Below are positions 35,724-44,895 of a DNA stretch of 50,594 bases, in pieces (positions within the stretch are counted from its first letter, which is position 1; each line of letters opens with the position of its first letter). The stretch is from assembly GCA_022563885.1 (NCBI GenBank), contig JADFMM010000010.1, positions 1 through 50,594 of the forward strand. Reading direction: 5' to 3'. The position numbers were made by a program, and so were the translations under genes. Under the pieces are notes generated by a model. The model saw only the letters and a program-made list of their open reading frames with translations. It was not told the DNA's origin and made no database searches. The stretch is from Planctomycetota bacterium. GTDB taxonomy: Bacteria > Planctomycetota > Phycisphaerae > Sedimentisphaerales > Anaerobacaceae.

Positions 35724-35868
35724 GTTGTTACGCCTCCAGCCCAAAGGGCCTCTGTAGAAGAGTTCAGTTAAACAGTTGACTTTGCTCGGCAACTCAATAA
35801 GCTGACGGGCTGTCTGCTACGGAAGTAAGCCATTTGTAATTGGGATTTATGTCAGGAGGTCACAACCA

Positions 35869-36558
35869 ATGAGAGTACTCTGTTCATCAAGACCGGCTGT
35901 CGTCGGCTTCGTTATAGTGGGCCTGATGGTGACGCTGATGGCGGGTGGTTGTGCGAGCGAGCACGGCGAAAGTGTGGCACTCGCCGGCTATGATTTTGGC
36001 TCTATAGACAAGGTCGCTGTGCTGAGCCCGACCGGGGACGTCTACGGGGATGCGGTCAAGGATCAGATTGTGAGTTTCTTTGTGCATGAACTTATGGTCA
36101 AGGGCTACAGCTGTGTCGAACGAAGCAAGGTCCAGGAAATCGAACAGGAGTTGAATTTCCAGGCCTCCGACACGACCTCCAGCCAGGGGACGGCGAGAAT
36201 CGGTGAGATTCTCAATGTGCCCGTCGTGATGATAGTGAATATCCCCCAGTTTGAAGCGAAGCACATGAGCCTGAATGCCCGGCTCGTCAGGGTCGAAGAT
36301 GGGACCATTCTCTGGACCGGTGAGGGTAGCGGGAAAACCGGCAAGGGTCTGACCACGATTTTAAGTGCCGCGGTCGGCGCGGCGGGCGGTGCGGTGCTTG
36401 CCGGTGGGGACAGCGATGATCGCCTGATTGGTGCGCTGGCCGGTGGGGTGCTGGGTGGAATCGTAGGCAACGCGATGTCGCCGGAGAAGGCCGAGCAGGT
36501 GAAGAAGATCATCAGGGAGAAGGTGTGCAAAGAACTCCCCTCGCGATTTGGGGCGTGA
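35869..36558 (+). CDS. CsgG-like lipoprotein with glycine-zipper segment
   Basis: The 229-residue protein has a signal peptide with lipobox (LMVTLMAGGCAS), a CsgG-like domain (IDKVAVLSPTGDVYGDAVKD, FFVHELMVKGYSCVERSKVQ, NVPVVMIVNIPQFEAKHMSL, RLVRVEDGTILWTGEGSG) and a C-terminal glycine-zipper-like stretch (LSAAVGAAGGAVLAGGDS; IGALAGGVLGGIVGNAMS). It is preceded by a near-perfect AGGAGGT at 35855-35861. It is the shorter paralog of the gene at 34321. CsgG-family proteins form outer-membrane secretion or assembly factors; the role here is unproven. Confidence 0.8.
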   Translation: MRVLCSSRPAVVGFVIVGLMVTLMAGGCASEHGESVALAGYDFGSIDKVAVLSPTGDVYGDAVKDQIVSFFVHELMVKGYSCVERSKVQEIEQELNFQASDTTSSQGTARIGEILNVPVVMIVNIPQFEAKHMSLNARLVRVEDGTILWTGEGSGKTGKGLTTILSAAVGAAGGAVLAGGDSDDRLIGALAGGVLGGIVGNAMSPEKAEQVKKIIREKVCKELPSRFGA

Positions 36559-36606
36559 TGGCGTTCTCAGGCAGCCCCTTGACCAGGGGGGTTCTTACGC
36601 CTGCAT

Positions 36607-37695
36607 TCACACGGCAGCGCGCAACCCGTCTCGTTTCGTGGCGAGCGTCAGCTTGGCCGCGTTCTTGAACAGCTTGCTTAGATCGTCCCGGTGGTTTGCG
36701 AGCCAGGTTGCCTTCCGATCGACCATCTTCATGAATTCCAGGCCGCAGAAGGGGCCAAAGTGGCTGGTGGCCGCAATGGGCGAGACCGCTTCGGCAATGA
36801 GGGTTTCCGTCATCAGGTCCGGCAAGGATTCCAACTGCGCCTTATTGGGTCGAACAATCTGACAGTAACCCTTCATGAAGTGGCTGAGTCGAACTTGATC
36901 GAAGCGTGCCGGCCAGCGGGCGAGGTTGGGATTGCCGGCGATGATGGAGAATTGCAGCAGTCCGTTGGCCAAATCGACTTGAGGGGACGCCATGTGCAGC
37001 GAATCAAAATCGAGCAACGCCTTGAGCGCGTCGTCTGCGAAGAGCATGTTGCCGGGGTGCCAATCGCCATGGACGAGTTGCTGGGGCCAGGTGTCGAATC
37101 CTAGCTCGTTGACTTGGGTGCTGGCCTCGTTGTAGAGCCCAGCCAGTCGGTCGGCAACTCGTTCAAAGGCGACCTTCTCCGAGCCAGAGGGGTTCCTGCC
37201 CATTGCGGCAAGATCGGTCCGAACCCGGCGGGAGTTGTGAAAGGCGGTCGACACGCTCTTCTTGGTGAACTGGATCGGTTTGACCCATTGGTGGAAGAGT
37301 GCCAGACGCCTCCCGGACTCCTGGGTCTGTTCTTTCGAACCGTCGTACCGCGTTCCCTCAACGTAGTAGAAGAGTTCATAGAGCTGTTTGCCAATGCGGA
37401 GCGCCGTCTCGGATTTTTGGCCGTCAGCGTCGAGTTTGGTCTTGATGACCCGGCTAACGGGAAAGTGTTTCCGTCTCAGGCGTCTCTGCAGGGCGTGGGC
37501 CAGCTTAACCCGGGCCGGATCGTTGTCCATCCGTCGTTTCAGCAAGAATTTGCCTCGCGATGTCGTGATGATCAGTTTTGGGGAATGCGAGCTGCCGCCG
37601 GTCAGGGGCGCGGCCTCTTCGACCGGGCCAATTGCGTAGTGCTTCAGCACGCGCTCCAACTCGGTCTGCGAAAACTGTGCGGCCTGCTCTGTCAT
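36607..37695 (-). CDS. APH-fold phosphotransferase
   Basis: The 362-residue protein has the aminoglycoside phosphotransferase/choline-kinase fold: N-lobe LTGGSSHSPKLIITTSRGKF and LLKRRMDND, Brenner motif QLVHGDWHPGNMLFADD, and the metal-binding DFDS...DLAN (LLDFDSLHMASPQVDLANGL). Such enzymes phosphorylate small hydroxylated substrates (sugars, homoserine, antibiotics). The substrate cannot be told from sequence. It is close to the Ser/Thr kinase gene (37730) on the same strand, a gap of 34 nt, and may share its transcript. Confidence 0.8.
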   Translation of the reverse strand: MTEQAAQFSQTELERVLKHYAIGPVEEAAPLTGGSSHSPKLIITTSRGKFLLKRRMDNDPARVKLAHALQRRLRRKHFPVSRVIKTKLDADGQKSETALRIGKQLYELFYYVEGTRYDGSKEQTQESGRRLALFHQWVKPIQFTKKSVSTAFHNSRRVRTDLAAMGRNPSGSEKVAFERVADRLAGLYNEASTQVNELGFDTWPQQLVHGDWHPGNMLFADDALKALLDFDSLHMASPQVDLANGLLQFSIIAGNPNLARWPARFDQVRLSHFMKGYCQIVRPNKAQLESLPDLMTETLIAEAVSPIAATSHFGPFCGLEFMKMVDRKATWLANHRDDLSKLFKNAAKLTLATKRDGLRAAV

Positions 37696-37729
37696 GAAGT
37701 AGGCGTCCCACTTATTGCTTGCCGGCCCC

Positions 37730-38953
37730 TTACAGCAGCATCATCAACAGGATCACCAGGGACAGCACCCCCGAAAAGGCCCCCAGTGCAATCACGGCCA
37801 CTCGATACTTGGCGATGGTTTCTTCATCGTAGTCGTCCGTCTCATCCTGGACGGAATCGCCCTCTTCCAGTTTCTCCAGCATCGACACGTCGAACCGTTT
37901 GCGCGCTTGGACCGGTGGCCTTCCATCTCGGATGGCTTCAAGATCCTCCAAGAGTTCAGTGGCGTTGGCGTAACGATCTTCTCTACGCTTGGCCATCATG
38001 ATCTCAATGACCTCGGAGGTGCCGGCCGTCAGGCTCGCATTGATATGATCGGGTGGCACCAGTCGTTCGCGGAGGTGCTTTTTCATGATTTTCGCCGAGT
38101 CATCCGCCATGAAGGGGACCCGTCCGGTCACCATGTGGTAAAAGGTGGCGCCCAGCCCGTAGATGTCGGCTCTGCCGTCTATGTCGATGGCCCCTCGGAT
38201 CTGTTCCGGGGCAATGTAATAGGGGGTGCCGTAGGCCTTCCCCTCTTCGTCCTGAGCCGTCTCCAGATCGGTGGTTTCGCGGGCCAGACCCATATCCGCC
38301 AATTTCACGGTCCCATCGGCCATGATCATGATGTTCTTCGGTTTGACGTCGCGATGGACCAGTTTCCGCGCCGTGGCGTGTTCCAGAGCCCGGGCTACTT
38401 GAATGACGATGTCCAGGGCCCTCTCCTCCTCGTAGACGCCCCCATCGACGAGATCATCCGAAATCGTCTTTCCATCAACGTATTCCATGACGAAGTAGTG
38501 GTATCCGCCCGCCTCGCCTACGTCGATCGCCTGGACAATGTTGTTGTGATGAAGCTTTCCGGCGGCCTGTCCCTCTTTATAGAACCGTTTGACGTACTCC
38601 GGGTTCTGGCTGAAGCGCTTCGGCAAGAGTTTGATGGCCACTGTTCGATTTAGGCTGATCTGATTGGCCTTGTAGACGACCGCCATCGCACCGGCGCCCA
38701 GTTTACCGAGAATCTTGTAGCCGGGGATCTTCTTGGCGCTGGATTTGCTGGTCTTGATGTCCGTCAACAGGCGTTGGGCCTGGCTTTTGGTGAGGTATCC
38801 CATGGCCACCATGAGGTCGGAGAGCAGGATTGGATTGGCTTGAGACTCTACCTTGTGCTTTTTCTGAGACTTTTGTAATTCTTGCTTGGTACAGAGGCCG
38901 CTGTCGACGGCCATTACTCCAAAGAGCGTGTCGTAGTTCGTCTCTGCTGTCAT
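37730..38953 (-). CDS. Ser/Thr protein kinase with C-terminal membrane anchor
   Basis: The 407-residue protein is a Hanks-type kinase: glycine loop LGKLGAGAMAVVYKA, VAIKLL (lysine), catalytic loop LVHRDVKPKNIMI, metal motif LADMGLA (DMG instead of DFG), YGTPYYIAPEQIRGAIDIDG and the GLGATFYHMVTGRVPF segment. An N-terminal 70-residue helical part precedes the kinase (TKQELQKSQKKHKVE). The C-terminus ends in a membrane helix (VAVIALGAFSGVLSLVILLM). ATG 38953 is chosen over an upstream TTG. It is preceded by a 29-bp tandem repeat array at 38975-39061. Confidence 0.9.
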   Translation of the reverse strand: MTAETNYDTLFGVMAVDSGLCTKQELQKSQKKHKVESQANPILLSDLMVAMGYLTKSQAQRLLTDIKTSKSSAKKIPGYKILGKLGAGAMAVVYKANQISLNRTVAIKLLPKRFSQNPEYVKRFYKEGQAAGKLHHNNIVQAIDVGEAGGYHYFVMEYVDGKTISDDLVDGGVYEEERALDIVIQVARALEHATARKLVHRDVKPKNIMIMADGTVKLADMGLARETTDLETAQDEEGKAYGTPYYIAPEQIRGAIDIDGRADIYGLGATFYHMVTGRVPFMADDSAKIMKKHLRERLVPPDHINASLTAGTSEVIEIMMAKRREDRYANATELLEDLEAIRDGRPPVQARKRFDVSMLEKLEEGDSVQDETDDYDEETIAKYRVAVIALGAFSGVLSLVILLMMLL

Positions 38954-38974
38954 TGGCAAGCTCTACTACTATTC

Positions 38975-39061
38975 CCCGCTGCGCGGGTCTGTGGCCTTTC
39001 ACGCCCGCTGGGCGGGTCTACCAGCTGTCACGCCCGATGCGCAGGCTTGCTGTTCCTCACG
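38975..39061. repeat. three 29-bp imperfect tandem repeats with palindromic heads
   Basis: Units 38975-39003, 39004-39032 and 39033-39061 are each exactly 29 bp, begin CCCG(C/A)TG(C/G)GC and end TCACG. The heads CCCGCTGCGCGGG and CCCGCTGGGCGGG are palindromic, so each unit can form a hairpin. They start 22 bp upstream of the kinase start codon, so they lie in its leader or promoter. No spacers exist, so this is not CRISPR. Confidence 0.65.
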
Positions 39062-39222
39062 CCATTTCCCGGGGTCAACGTCGGTTGTGGATTCCAAGGA
39101 ACACATGAATACCTAATCACGAAACAATGATTATTGGACTATGCGACGGATTGTCAAAAACAAAACCTGCCTGCGGGGCAAACTCAATCCCTGCAGTGTG
39201 GTGACTCGGTTAGATCGGTGTG

Positions 39223-39276
39223 TGAGTTTAGGGGTTTGCTCGAATCTTGTCTGGCACTCTTAAACCCCTACACTCA
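39223..39276. terminator. large hairpin downstream of the efflux operon
   Basis: TGAGTTTAGGGGTTT (39223-39237) pairs with AAACCCCTACACTCA (39262-39276) at 14 of 15 positions with a 24-nt loop. It lies about 230 bp beyond the TolC stop (39509). There is no clear T-tract, so it may be a factor-dependent terminator or a repeat unit. The rest of 39062-39508 shows no gene. Confidence 0.4.
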
Positions 39277-39508
39277 AGTCTTGCAAAGGGCCTACACCCC
39301 AGTTCCCACATTTAGCCAGCCATTAGTAACAGCCGGGGGCGACTGCGCAACGCAATTAATGCCCAAGTTTCCTTCCCACCATCATTGTTCAGACACGGTC
39401 CCAGGATTAGACTCGTTAATGATGTGCGAGAACTTTGCAGGCGATGGGAGGAGCGGCCGTGGGTGGCAACTGGACGGGGAGAGTGGCGACCGAAATGGGA
39501 ACGCGGGG

Positions 39509-41152
39509 CTAGTTCATGCCGGGATTGATCGGTTCCCATTCTACATTGGCTGCGCCCAACAGCGTTCCGGTGGCATAGGCGAGGTCCACCAGGGCGATCT
39601 GATATTCGACCAGGGCGGACAGTTCCGCGAGTTGTGCGTCGGCCAGATTCGTTTGGGCGTCGAGTACCTCGGTAGAGGTGCGGAGCCCCAGTCCGAACTG
39701 GCGTTTTTCGGCCTCGTAGAGTCTGCCCGACACGATCACGTTCTGACCGCTGGCCAAGATTCGCTGCCAGTTGGCCTCGAGTTGGTCGCCGGCGTTCAGG
39801 ACCTCCAGCGTAATCAGACCTTCGCGATTCTTCTTGGTAGAAAGACGCTGAAACCGCTGGAGACGGGCCTGCTGCAGGCGGCTTTTGGCGGCTCGATTTC
39901 CCACGGGGATTTGCGCGCTTAGGCCAAAAAAGTGATCGGCGAATTGATTGCGTTCTAGTATATCATACGAATCCCGGCGATTTGCCCCGAAGGCATTGAC
40001 GTTGTAGCGGTAATCGAAACTGATCAAGGGCAGGGCGGCGTTCTTGCGGAAATCTACTGTGTCCAAGTCCTCTAAGACCTGTAGTTCCAGTACCAGAATC
40101 TCCATGCGGTTTTCCATGGCCGTCCGGACCAGTTGATCCGAGTCAATCGCATAGCGGTAAGGCACGGGTTCCGTCGAGGGCGTGACGGTTGTCTCTGTCT
40201 GCATCTCTAGGTTCTTGCGGTTGATCACCCGTTTGAGTTCACGCTCACGGTCCCTTAGACTGTTTTCGGCAATGATGATGGACTCCAAACTCCCCGCAAC
40301 ACCCGCCTCCGCCCGCAGGATCTCTATCTGGGCGCGTTCTCCGGAATCGACGAGTCGCTGGGATTGCTCAAGTTGACTCTGGGCCAATTCGTATTGCTGC
40401 CTTCGGACTTCAAGCACTTGACGTGCGGCATACAAGCGCCAGTAGATACGGTCCACGTTGGCAAGGATACTCATGACGGCCAGTTTTGTCTGAGCGTCCG
40501 TGATCTGTCGTTGATAGCGGGCCAGGCGAATGCCATAGGTCAGAGTCCGAGTGCCGGCATTGCGTAAGAGGGGTTGGCTAAATGAAAACTGAGACCCTGA
40601 TGCGAAGAATGGATTAAAGACGGGGTTCGCCGCGTCGGTTTCCGTCTTAGAGTCGTTCAGGCTTATGGATGCCGTCCCCCCCGTAACGAGCGGTTGACTG
40701 AGGCCCACAGACAGACTTTCCCGCTCGTCCTGAGTTCCCTGAATCTCGGATTGCCTATTGATCGAGGGTCGGTCCGACTTGCTCTTCGAAGCCCCCGCGG
40801 TAAATGCGGCCTCAAAGCGGGCCCGTTCCTCGCTGACCCTCTCTGCCGCAATCGTGGGATTGATCAGCGTTGCCCGCAATTCCAAGTTATTCTGGAGCGC
40901 CATTGCCCGGCATCGTTCCAGACTCAACTCCAATGTTGCCGGCGGTGTCTCGTTGATGTCGATAATGGGCTGTTTCTCTTCTTTGGCCTTTTCCAGCTTC
41001 AATGGAGACATCTGCCTCAGCTTTTCCTGCGGAACTGTCTTGCCATGCAGGTCCCGGTGCTTGGGAAAGAACATGCAGCTACTCGATGTCAAGACGATGC
41101 AGCCGAACACCATGCTCCAGGACGCTGCTCGGCGGAGAAAGCCTTTACTCAT
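39509..41152 (-). CDS. TolC-family outer-membrane efflux lipoprotein
   Basis: The 547-residue protein has a lipoprotein-type signal (WSMVFGCIVLTSSSC) and the two-fold helical/beta repeat of outer membrane factors: LSLERCRAMALQNNLELRAT, FSQPLLRNAGTRTLTYGIRL, AARQVLEVRRQQYELAQSQL, VDSGERAQIEILRAEAGVAG, and, in the second half, QLVRTAMENRMEILVLELQV, AQIPVGNRAAKSRLQQARLQ, FGLGLRTSTEVLDAQTNLAD. It would form the outer-membrane channel of the exporter encoded upstream. ATG 41152 overlaps the permease stop by 8 nt, so it is the last gene of the adaptor-ATPase-permease-TolC operon. Confidence 0.9.
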   Translation of the reverse strand: MSKGFLRRAASWSMVFGCIVLTSSSCMFFPKHRDLHGKTVPQEKLRQMSPLKLEKAKEEKQPIIDINETPPATLELSLERCRAMALQNNLELRATLINPTIAAERVSEERARFEAAFTAGASKSKSDRPSINRQSEIQGTQDERESLSVGLSQPLVTGGTASISLNDSKTETDAANPVFNPFFASGSQFSFSQPLLRNAGTRTLTYGIRLARYQRQITDAQTKLAVMSILANVDRIYWRLYAARQVLEVRRQQYELAQSQLEQSQRLVDSGERAQIEILRAEAGVAGSLESIIIAENSLRDRERELKRVINRKNLEMQTETTVTPSTEPVPYRYAIDSDQLVRTAMENRMEILVLELQVLEDLDTVDFRKNAALPLISFDYRYNVNAFGANRRDSYDILERNQFADHFFGLSAQIPVGNRAAKSRLQQARLQRFQRLSTKKNREGLITLEVLNAGDQLEANWQRILASGQNVIVSGRLYEAEKRQFGLGLRTSTEVLDAQTNLADAQLAELSALVEYQIALVDLAYATGTLLGAANVEWEPINPGMN

Positions 41153-42413
41153 GTCGAAGTGCCTCAATGGGATCCAATCTTGCTGCTTTGATGGCGGGGA
41201 ACATGCCGAAGAAGACCCCCACGACGGCGGAGAACACGCAGGCGATGGTCATGGCCCACCAGGGGATGTAGGACATGTCGAGTTGGGCGTTGGGGATCTT
41301 GGCGATGCCCATGGTGAGGAGTTGAGCCAGGCCGATCCCCAAGAGTCCTCCTAAGGTACACAAGACCACGGATTCAATCAGGAACTGGGTCAGGATGGCG
41401 CTGCGACGGGCGCCGACGGCCTTACGCAGGCCGATCTCACGGGTCCGTTCCGAAACGGAGACCAGCATGATGTTCATGATCCCCACGCCACCGACCAACA
41501 GCGAGATCCCCACGATGCCGCTGGCCACGGTGGTCACCATGGCGGAGATCTTGTCGAAGGTGTCCAGGGCGTTCTTCAAGGACTCCACCTTGAAGGTGTC
41601 CGGCTCGCCCGGCTTGATGCCTCGGGTGCGGCGGAAGAAGAATCTCAACTCCGCCAAGGCGTCTTCGGAGGCCTCCGAAGAGGCGCTTTCCGCGATGGAC
41701 CAGATCCAGGGCTCATGCCTCAACTTGAGGTTGGTGCGAAAGGGAATGCTGATTTCGTGATCCTCGCTGTCGCCTTCCCCAAAGGGCGAGTGGGGCTTGG
41801 GGTCGAAGACGCCCACGATGATGAAGGGGTTGTGTCCGATCAAGATCTTCTGATTGATGCAATCGCGGTCGAGACGGAGCGTGTCGCGGAGCTTGGAGTC
41901 GATGATGCAGACCTGCCTGGCCTGCATCTCATCCATGACGGAAAAGGGGCGACCCAGCATGAAGGTGCGTCCTTCGATCTCGTGGCAGGCCTGCTCCGAG
42001 CCGTTCACGCGAACGCCTTCGGCGGACTGGTCCCGGTGGGAGACCGTCTGACGGCCTCCGGAAGACTGCTTGCCGAAACGAGCGATGGAGGGGCAGTGAT
42101 CCATCAGGCCTTCGAAGTGTTGCAGCTTGAAGCGCAGCTCCCAGAAATTGGCATGGCGCATGGGACCTCGCTCGGGTTGACGCGGCGAAATCCAGATCAT
42201 GTTGGTGCCGAAGGTCTCAACCTGCGTGAGGATCTTGGCCTTGAGCCCACTCAGGGCGGCGATCACGGCCGTCACGGAGGCGACACCGATGATGATGCCG
42301 AGCATGGTCAAGAAGGATCGCGTCTTGTTGGCCCAGATCTGTGCCAGGGCCAGATGGATGCTCTGGTAGAGGAAGCGTAACAGGGCGATCAGCATCCAGA
42401 GCAGGGACTTCAT
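41145..42413 (-). CDS. MacB-type ABC transporter permease
   Basis: The 422-residue protein has the MacB/FtsX permease layout: first helix after IWANKTRSFLTMLGIIIGVA, a large periplasmic domain (about 60-280), then three C-terminal helices (MVTTVASGIVGISLLVGGVG, ESVVLCTLGGLLGIGLAQLL, WWAMTIACVFSAVVGVFFGM) ending FPAIKAARLDPIEALRHE. Classic MacB carries its ATPase on the same chain; here it is separate. Its start overlaps the ATPase stop by 4 nt. It would act as a mechanotransmitting exporter for a macrolide-like, peptide or lipid cargo; the cargo is unknown. Confidence 0.93.
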   Translation of the reverse strand: MKSLLWMLIALLRFLYQSIHLALAQIWANKTRSFLTMLGIIIGVASVTAVIAALSGLKAKILTQVETFGTNMIWISPRQPERGPMRHANFWELRFKLQHFEGLMDHCPSIARFGKQSSGGRQTVSHRDQSAEGVRVNGSEQACHEIEGRTFMLGRPFSVMDEMQARQVCIIDSKLRDTLRLDRDCINQKILIGHNPFIIVGVFDPKPHSPFGEGDSEDHEISIPFRTNLKLRHEPWIWSIAESASSEASEDALAELRFFFRRTRGIKPGEPDTFKVESLKNALDTFDKISAMVTTVASGIVGISLLVGGVGIMNIMLVSVSERTREIGLRKAVGARRSAILTQFLIESVVLCTLGGLLGIGLAQLLTMGIAKIPNAQLDMSYIPWWAMTIACVFSAVVGVFFGMFPAIKAARLDPIEALRHE

Positions 42414-43192
42414 GATTCGGTCCCTCGATCTGACTCAGAACTGAGGTGTTGGCTGGTGGCATCCTGTTCGATCGGCAGATCGCTGATGACCCGCCCGTCT
42501 CTCATTCGGATCACCCGTCGCGCATGAGCGGCAATATTCTCCTCATGCGTCACCATAATGATGGTCTGGCCCTCGGCATAGAGCGTGTCGAAGAGTTTCA
42601 TGATCCCGGCGCTGGTCCGCGTGTCGAGATTGCCGGTCGGTTCGTCCGCCAGCAAGATGCTGGGTTTGCAGACCAGCGCCCGGGCGATGGCGACCCGCTG
42701 TTTCTCGCCGCCGGACAACTGATTCGGTTTATGTTTGACCCGCTTGCCCAAACCCACATGTTCCAAGGACTCGATGGCCCGCTTACGTCGGGAGCGCCAA
42801 CCGTCCTTGGCGTAGATCAGGGGCAGTTCCACATTGCGGATGGCGTTTAGTTGGCTCAGCAGTTCGAAGGACTGAAAGACGAAACCGATGCGCTCGTTGC
42901 GTACTTGCGCCAGGGCGGCGTCGGCCATCTCAGTGGTGTTCTTACCGTCGAGATGGTAGCTGCCGGAGGTGGCCCGGTCCAGACAGCCGATCAGGTTCAT
43001 CAAGGTGCTCTTGCCGGAGCCGGACTGGCCCATGATGGCGATGTACTCGTTCTCATGAAGCGCTAGGGTGACTCCGTCGAGGGCCCGAATCTGTTCGGTC
43101 CCGACCTGATAGACGCGCGTGACATCGCGCAGTTGGATGACGACGCGGGTCCTGCCAGTGGAACTCGTTGGGCTATTGGGGCTGATTGGCAT
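42410..43192 (-). CDS. LolD/MacB-type ABC transporter ATPase
   Basis: The 260-residue protein has [20 protein letters not shown], Walker [16 protein letters not shown]-loop [16 protein letters not shown] signature [15 protein letters not shown], Walker [13 protein letters not shown] and H-loop IIMVTHEE. This is the MacB/LolD subfamily that pairs with FtsX-type permeases. I chose ATG 43192 (MPISPNSPT), which leaves a short Ser/Thr-rich leader; the longer frame from 43255 overlaps the adaptor gene fully. It overlaps the adaptor stop by 20 nt. Confidence 0.92.
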   Translation of the reverse strand: MPISPNSPTSSTGRTRVVIQLRDVTRVYQVGTEQIRALDGVTLALHENEYIAIMGQSGSGKSTLMNLIGCLDRATSGSYHLDGKNTTEMADAALAQVRNERIGFVFQSFELLSQLNAIRNVELPLIYAKDGWRSRRKRAIESLEHVGLGKRVKHKPNQLSGGEKQRVAIARALVCKPSILLADEPTGNLDTRTSAGIMKLFDTLYAEGQTIIMVTHEENIAAHARRVIRMRDGRVISDLPIEQDATSQHLSSESDRGTES

Positions 43193-44573
43193 CGCTTGGG
43201 GTGTCGTTAGGCTCGTTGGCGTCGTTTTTTTTCGCAGCCTCTCTTTCATCCACAATATTCCGATCGTGCTTCAATGATTCCAGGACCTTATAGGGGCCCA
43301 CGACCACCTCGTCCTCGATGGACAGGCCGGACAGGATGATGGTGTGTGTCAGGTTGCTGGGCCCGATCTTGACGGGTGTGACAACGGCCTTCTTGTCGAT
43401 GTAGCGATAGACCACCGGCGTAAAGGTCTTTTCCTTGTCGATTTCCGGGTTGTCGTCGCGAATCTTCAGGGGCAGATCGTCGATGAGGCGACCCAGTATC
43501 GCCTGGGTGGGCAGCGTCAGTACCGAATCGTGTTTTTGGGTTTCGATGTCGACATGGGCGGTCAATCCAGAGTAGAGCTTGGCAACATTGGGATCGCTGT
43601 CGAGGAGAATCTCGGTACGATAGTACTTGGTGCCGGTGTTGGCCATGGTGTGGGTCAGGGCGATCGAATCAACCACACCGAGGAATTCATCGTCGGGATA
43701 GGCCTGTACCGTGACGGTCGCCCTCTGTTTCTCCCGCAACTTGCCGATATCGGCTTCACCGACCTGAGCCACGACCAGCATCTGAGACAAGTCGGCGACC
43801 TCCATGATGACCGTCCCCGGATAGCTGATGGTCCCCGTCACGACCTCGCCGACCTTGGAGTTCAGGCGGGTGATGACACCTTCGATGGGAGAATAAATGG
43901 TCGTATAGCCGAGTCGTTCCTGCGCCTGCTCAATACGGGCTTCGGCGCTCTCCAGGTTGTGTCGCATGACCTGGAGACTCAGTTCGGAGGCTTGCAGAGT
44001 GAAGCGTTGGGCTGCCACTTGCGATTTGAGTTCATCGAATCTGAGTTTGGCCTGATCGTAGGTCACCTGGCTGACGTCTTTTGATCGCAGCAGTTCGAGT
44101 TGGCGCCGCAGATCACGGTCTGCCTGGCGCAGAGAGGCCTCGTTCCCTTTGAGGCCTTCCTTTTGACTGTTGATGCGCGCCCTGTCCACTTCGAGTTGCG
44201 TGACCTGGGCCGCGTGTCCTGCCCGCACGGAGCGCAATTCGCTCTCGAGGTCCTTGGCATCGAGACGCACCAGCACCGAGGCTGGGACTGGGGGGTCGGC
44301 CTGAGCGTCACCGGTCGTGACTGGGTCCCCCTCATCGCAGGGCAGCTCCAAAATACGGGCCGAGACCTTGGCGCTGATCTGCACCTTGTTCTTAGGTTCG
44401 ACCTCGCCGGGAGCGCTGATGAACTCGATCAACTCCTCCGATTGAGGATGTGCGATGGAGACGTTCGGCCCCTTTTTACCGGTGGACATCTTCTTCTTTG
44501 CGGCCAGGCCCCCCATCAGCGCCACGACCACAACAAGGACAATGCCGACAACGATCTTTCGGGATTTCTTCAC
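43173..44573 (-). CDS. MacA-like periplasmic membrane-fusion adaptor
   Basis: The 466-residue protein has one N-terminal membrane helix (IVVGIVLVVVVALMGGL), a lipoyl/barrel-sandwich part (ISAPGEVEPKNKVQISAKVS, LGYTTIYSPIEGVITRLNSK), a helical hairpin (about 105-220, coiled-coil heptads) and a beta-barrel with a membrane-proximal domain (VAQVGEADIGKLREKQRATV; VLTLPTQAILGRLIDD). It bridges permease and TolC. GTG 44573 is chosen because AGAGG lies 8 nt upstream; the upstream TTG/ATG choices are weaker. It is the first gene of the four-gene export operon. The acidic tail ([18 protein letters not shown]) is unusual. Confidence 0.9.
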   Translation of the reverse strand: MKKSRKIVVGIVLVVVVALMGGLAAKKKMSTGKKGPNVSIAHPQSEELIEFISAPGEVEPKNKVQISAKVSARILELPCDEGDPVTTGDAQADPPVPASVLVRLDAKDLESELRSVRAGHAAQVTQLEVDRARINSQKEGLKGNEASLRQADRDLRRQLELLRSKDVSQVTYDQAKLRFDELKSQVAAQRFTLQASELSLQVMRHNLESAEARIEQAQERLGYTTIYSPIEGVITRLNSKVGEVVTGTISYPGTVIMEVADLSQMLVVAQVGEADIGKLREKQRATVTVQAYPDDEFLGVVDSIALTHTMANTGTKYYRTEILLDSDPNVAKLYSGLTAHVDIETQKHDSVLTLPTQAILGRLIDDLPLKIRDDNPEIDKEKTFTPVVYRYIDKKAVVTPVKIGPSNLTHTIILSGLSIEDEVVVGPYKVLESLKHDRNIVDEREAAKKNDANEPNDTPSDANQPQ

Positions 44574-44793
44574 GATGAAACCTCTGCACACAAAAGGAGT
44601 CCGTACGATTCAACCACCAGTTCAACCATTATAGAAGCTATGACGTTCAACTCCAGCGTTCATTGTGATCTTTTCACAGATATGCTGTCCAAGGGGATCG
44701 GCTGAGACCAGGTGTGTACACTTGACTGTCGTGCAGCGAGACATCTTACAGGTTGGACGCCGGTCAAGGGGGTACGTTACATTGTCGGTGAAA

Positions 44794-44813
44794 TTATTTC
44801 TTGCCGGTCCCTT
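44794..44813 (-). repeat. short copy of the AAGGGACCGGCAAGAAATAA repeat
   Basis: These 20 bases are the perfect reverse complement of 47189-47208, the end of the GH3 gene and left arm of the element at 47190-47371. The copy stands directly beside the promoter at 44815-44842. It shows that the repeat family has more than one location. Confidence 0.6.
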
Positions 44814-44814
44814 A

Positions 44815-44842
44815 TTGCTTTGGGCGGGACGGCAGTTATAAT
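44815..44842 (+). promoter_or_regulatory. sigma70-like promoter of the GH3 gene
   Basis: TTGCTT (44815-44820) and a perfect TATAAT (44837-44842) are spaced by 16 bp, 54 bp upstream of the GH3 start codon. The remaining 44574-44793 sequence upstream holds no gene. Confidence 0.55.
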
Positions 44843-44895
44843 TTGGTAATCCCTACGTTGGGGCGTTTGGTGCCTAGTTTTATAGGAGTTACGGT

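Noticed and set aside
38975-39061. Possible CRISPR array
   Set aside because: The 29-bp units are directly adjacent with no spacers, only three copies exist, and no cas genes are nearby.
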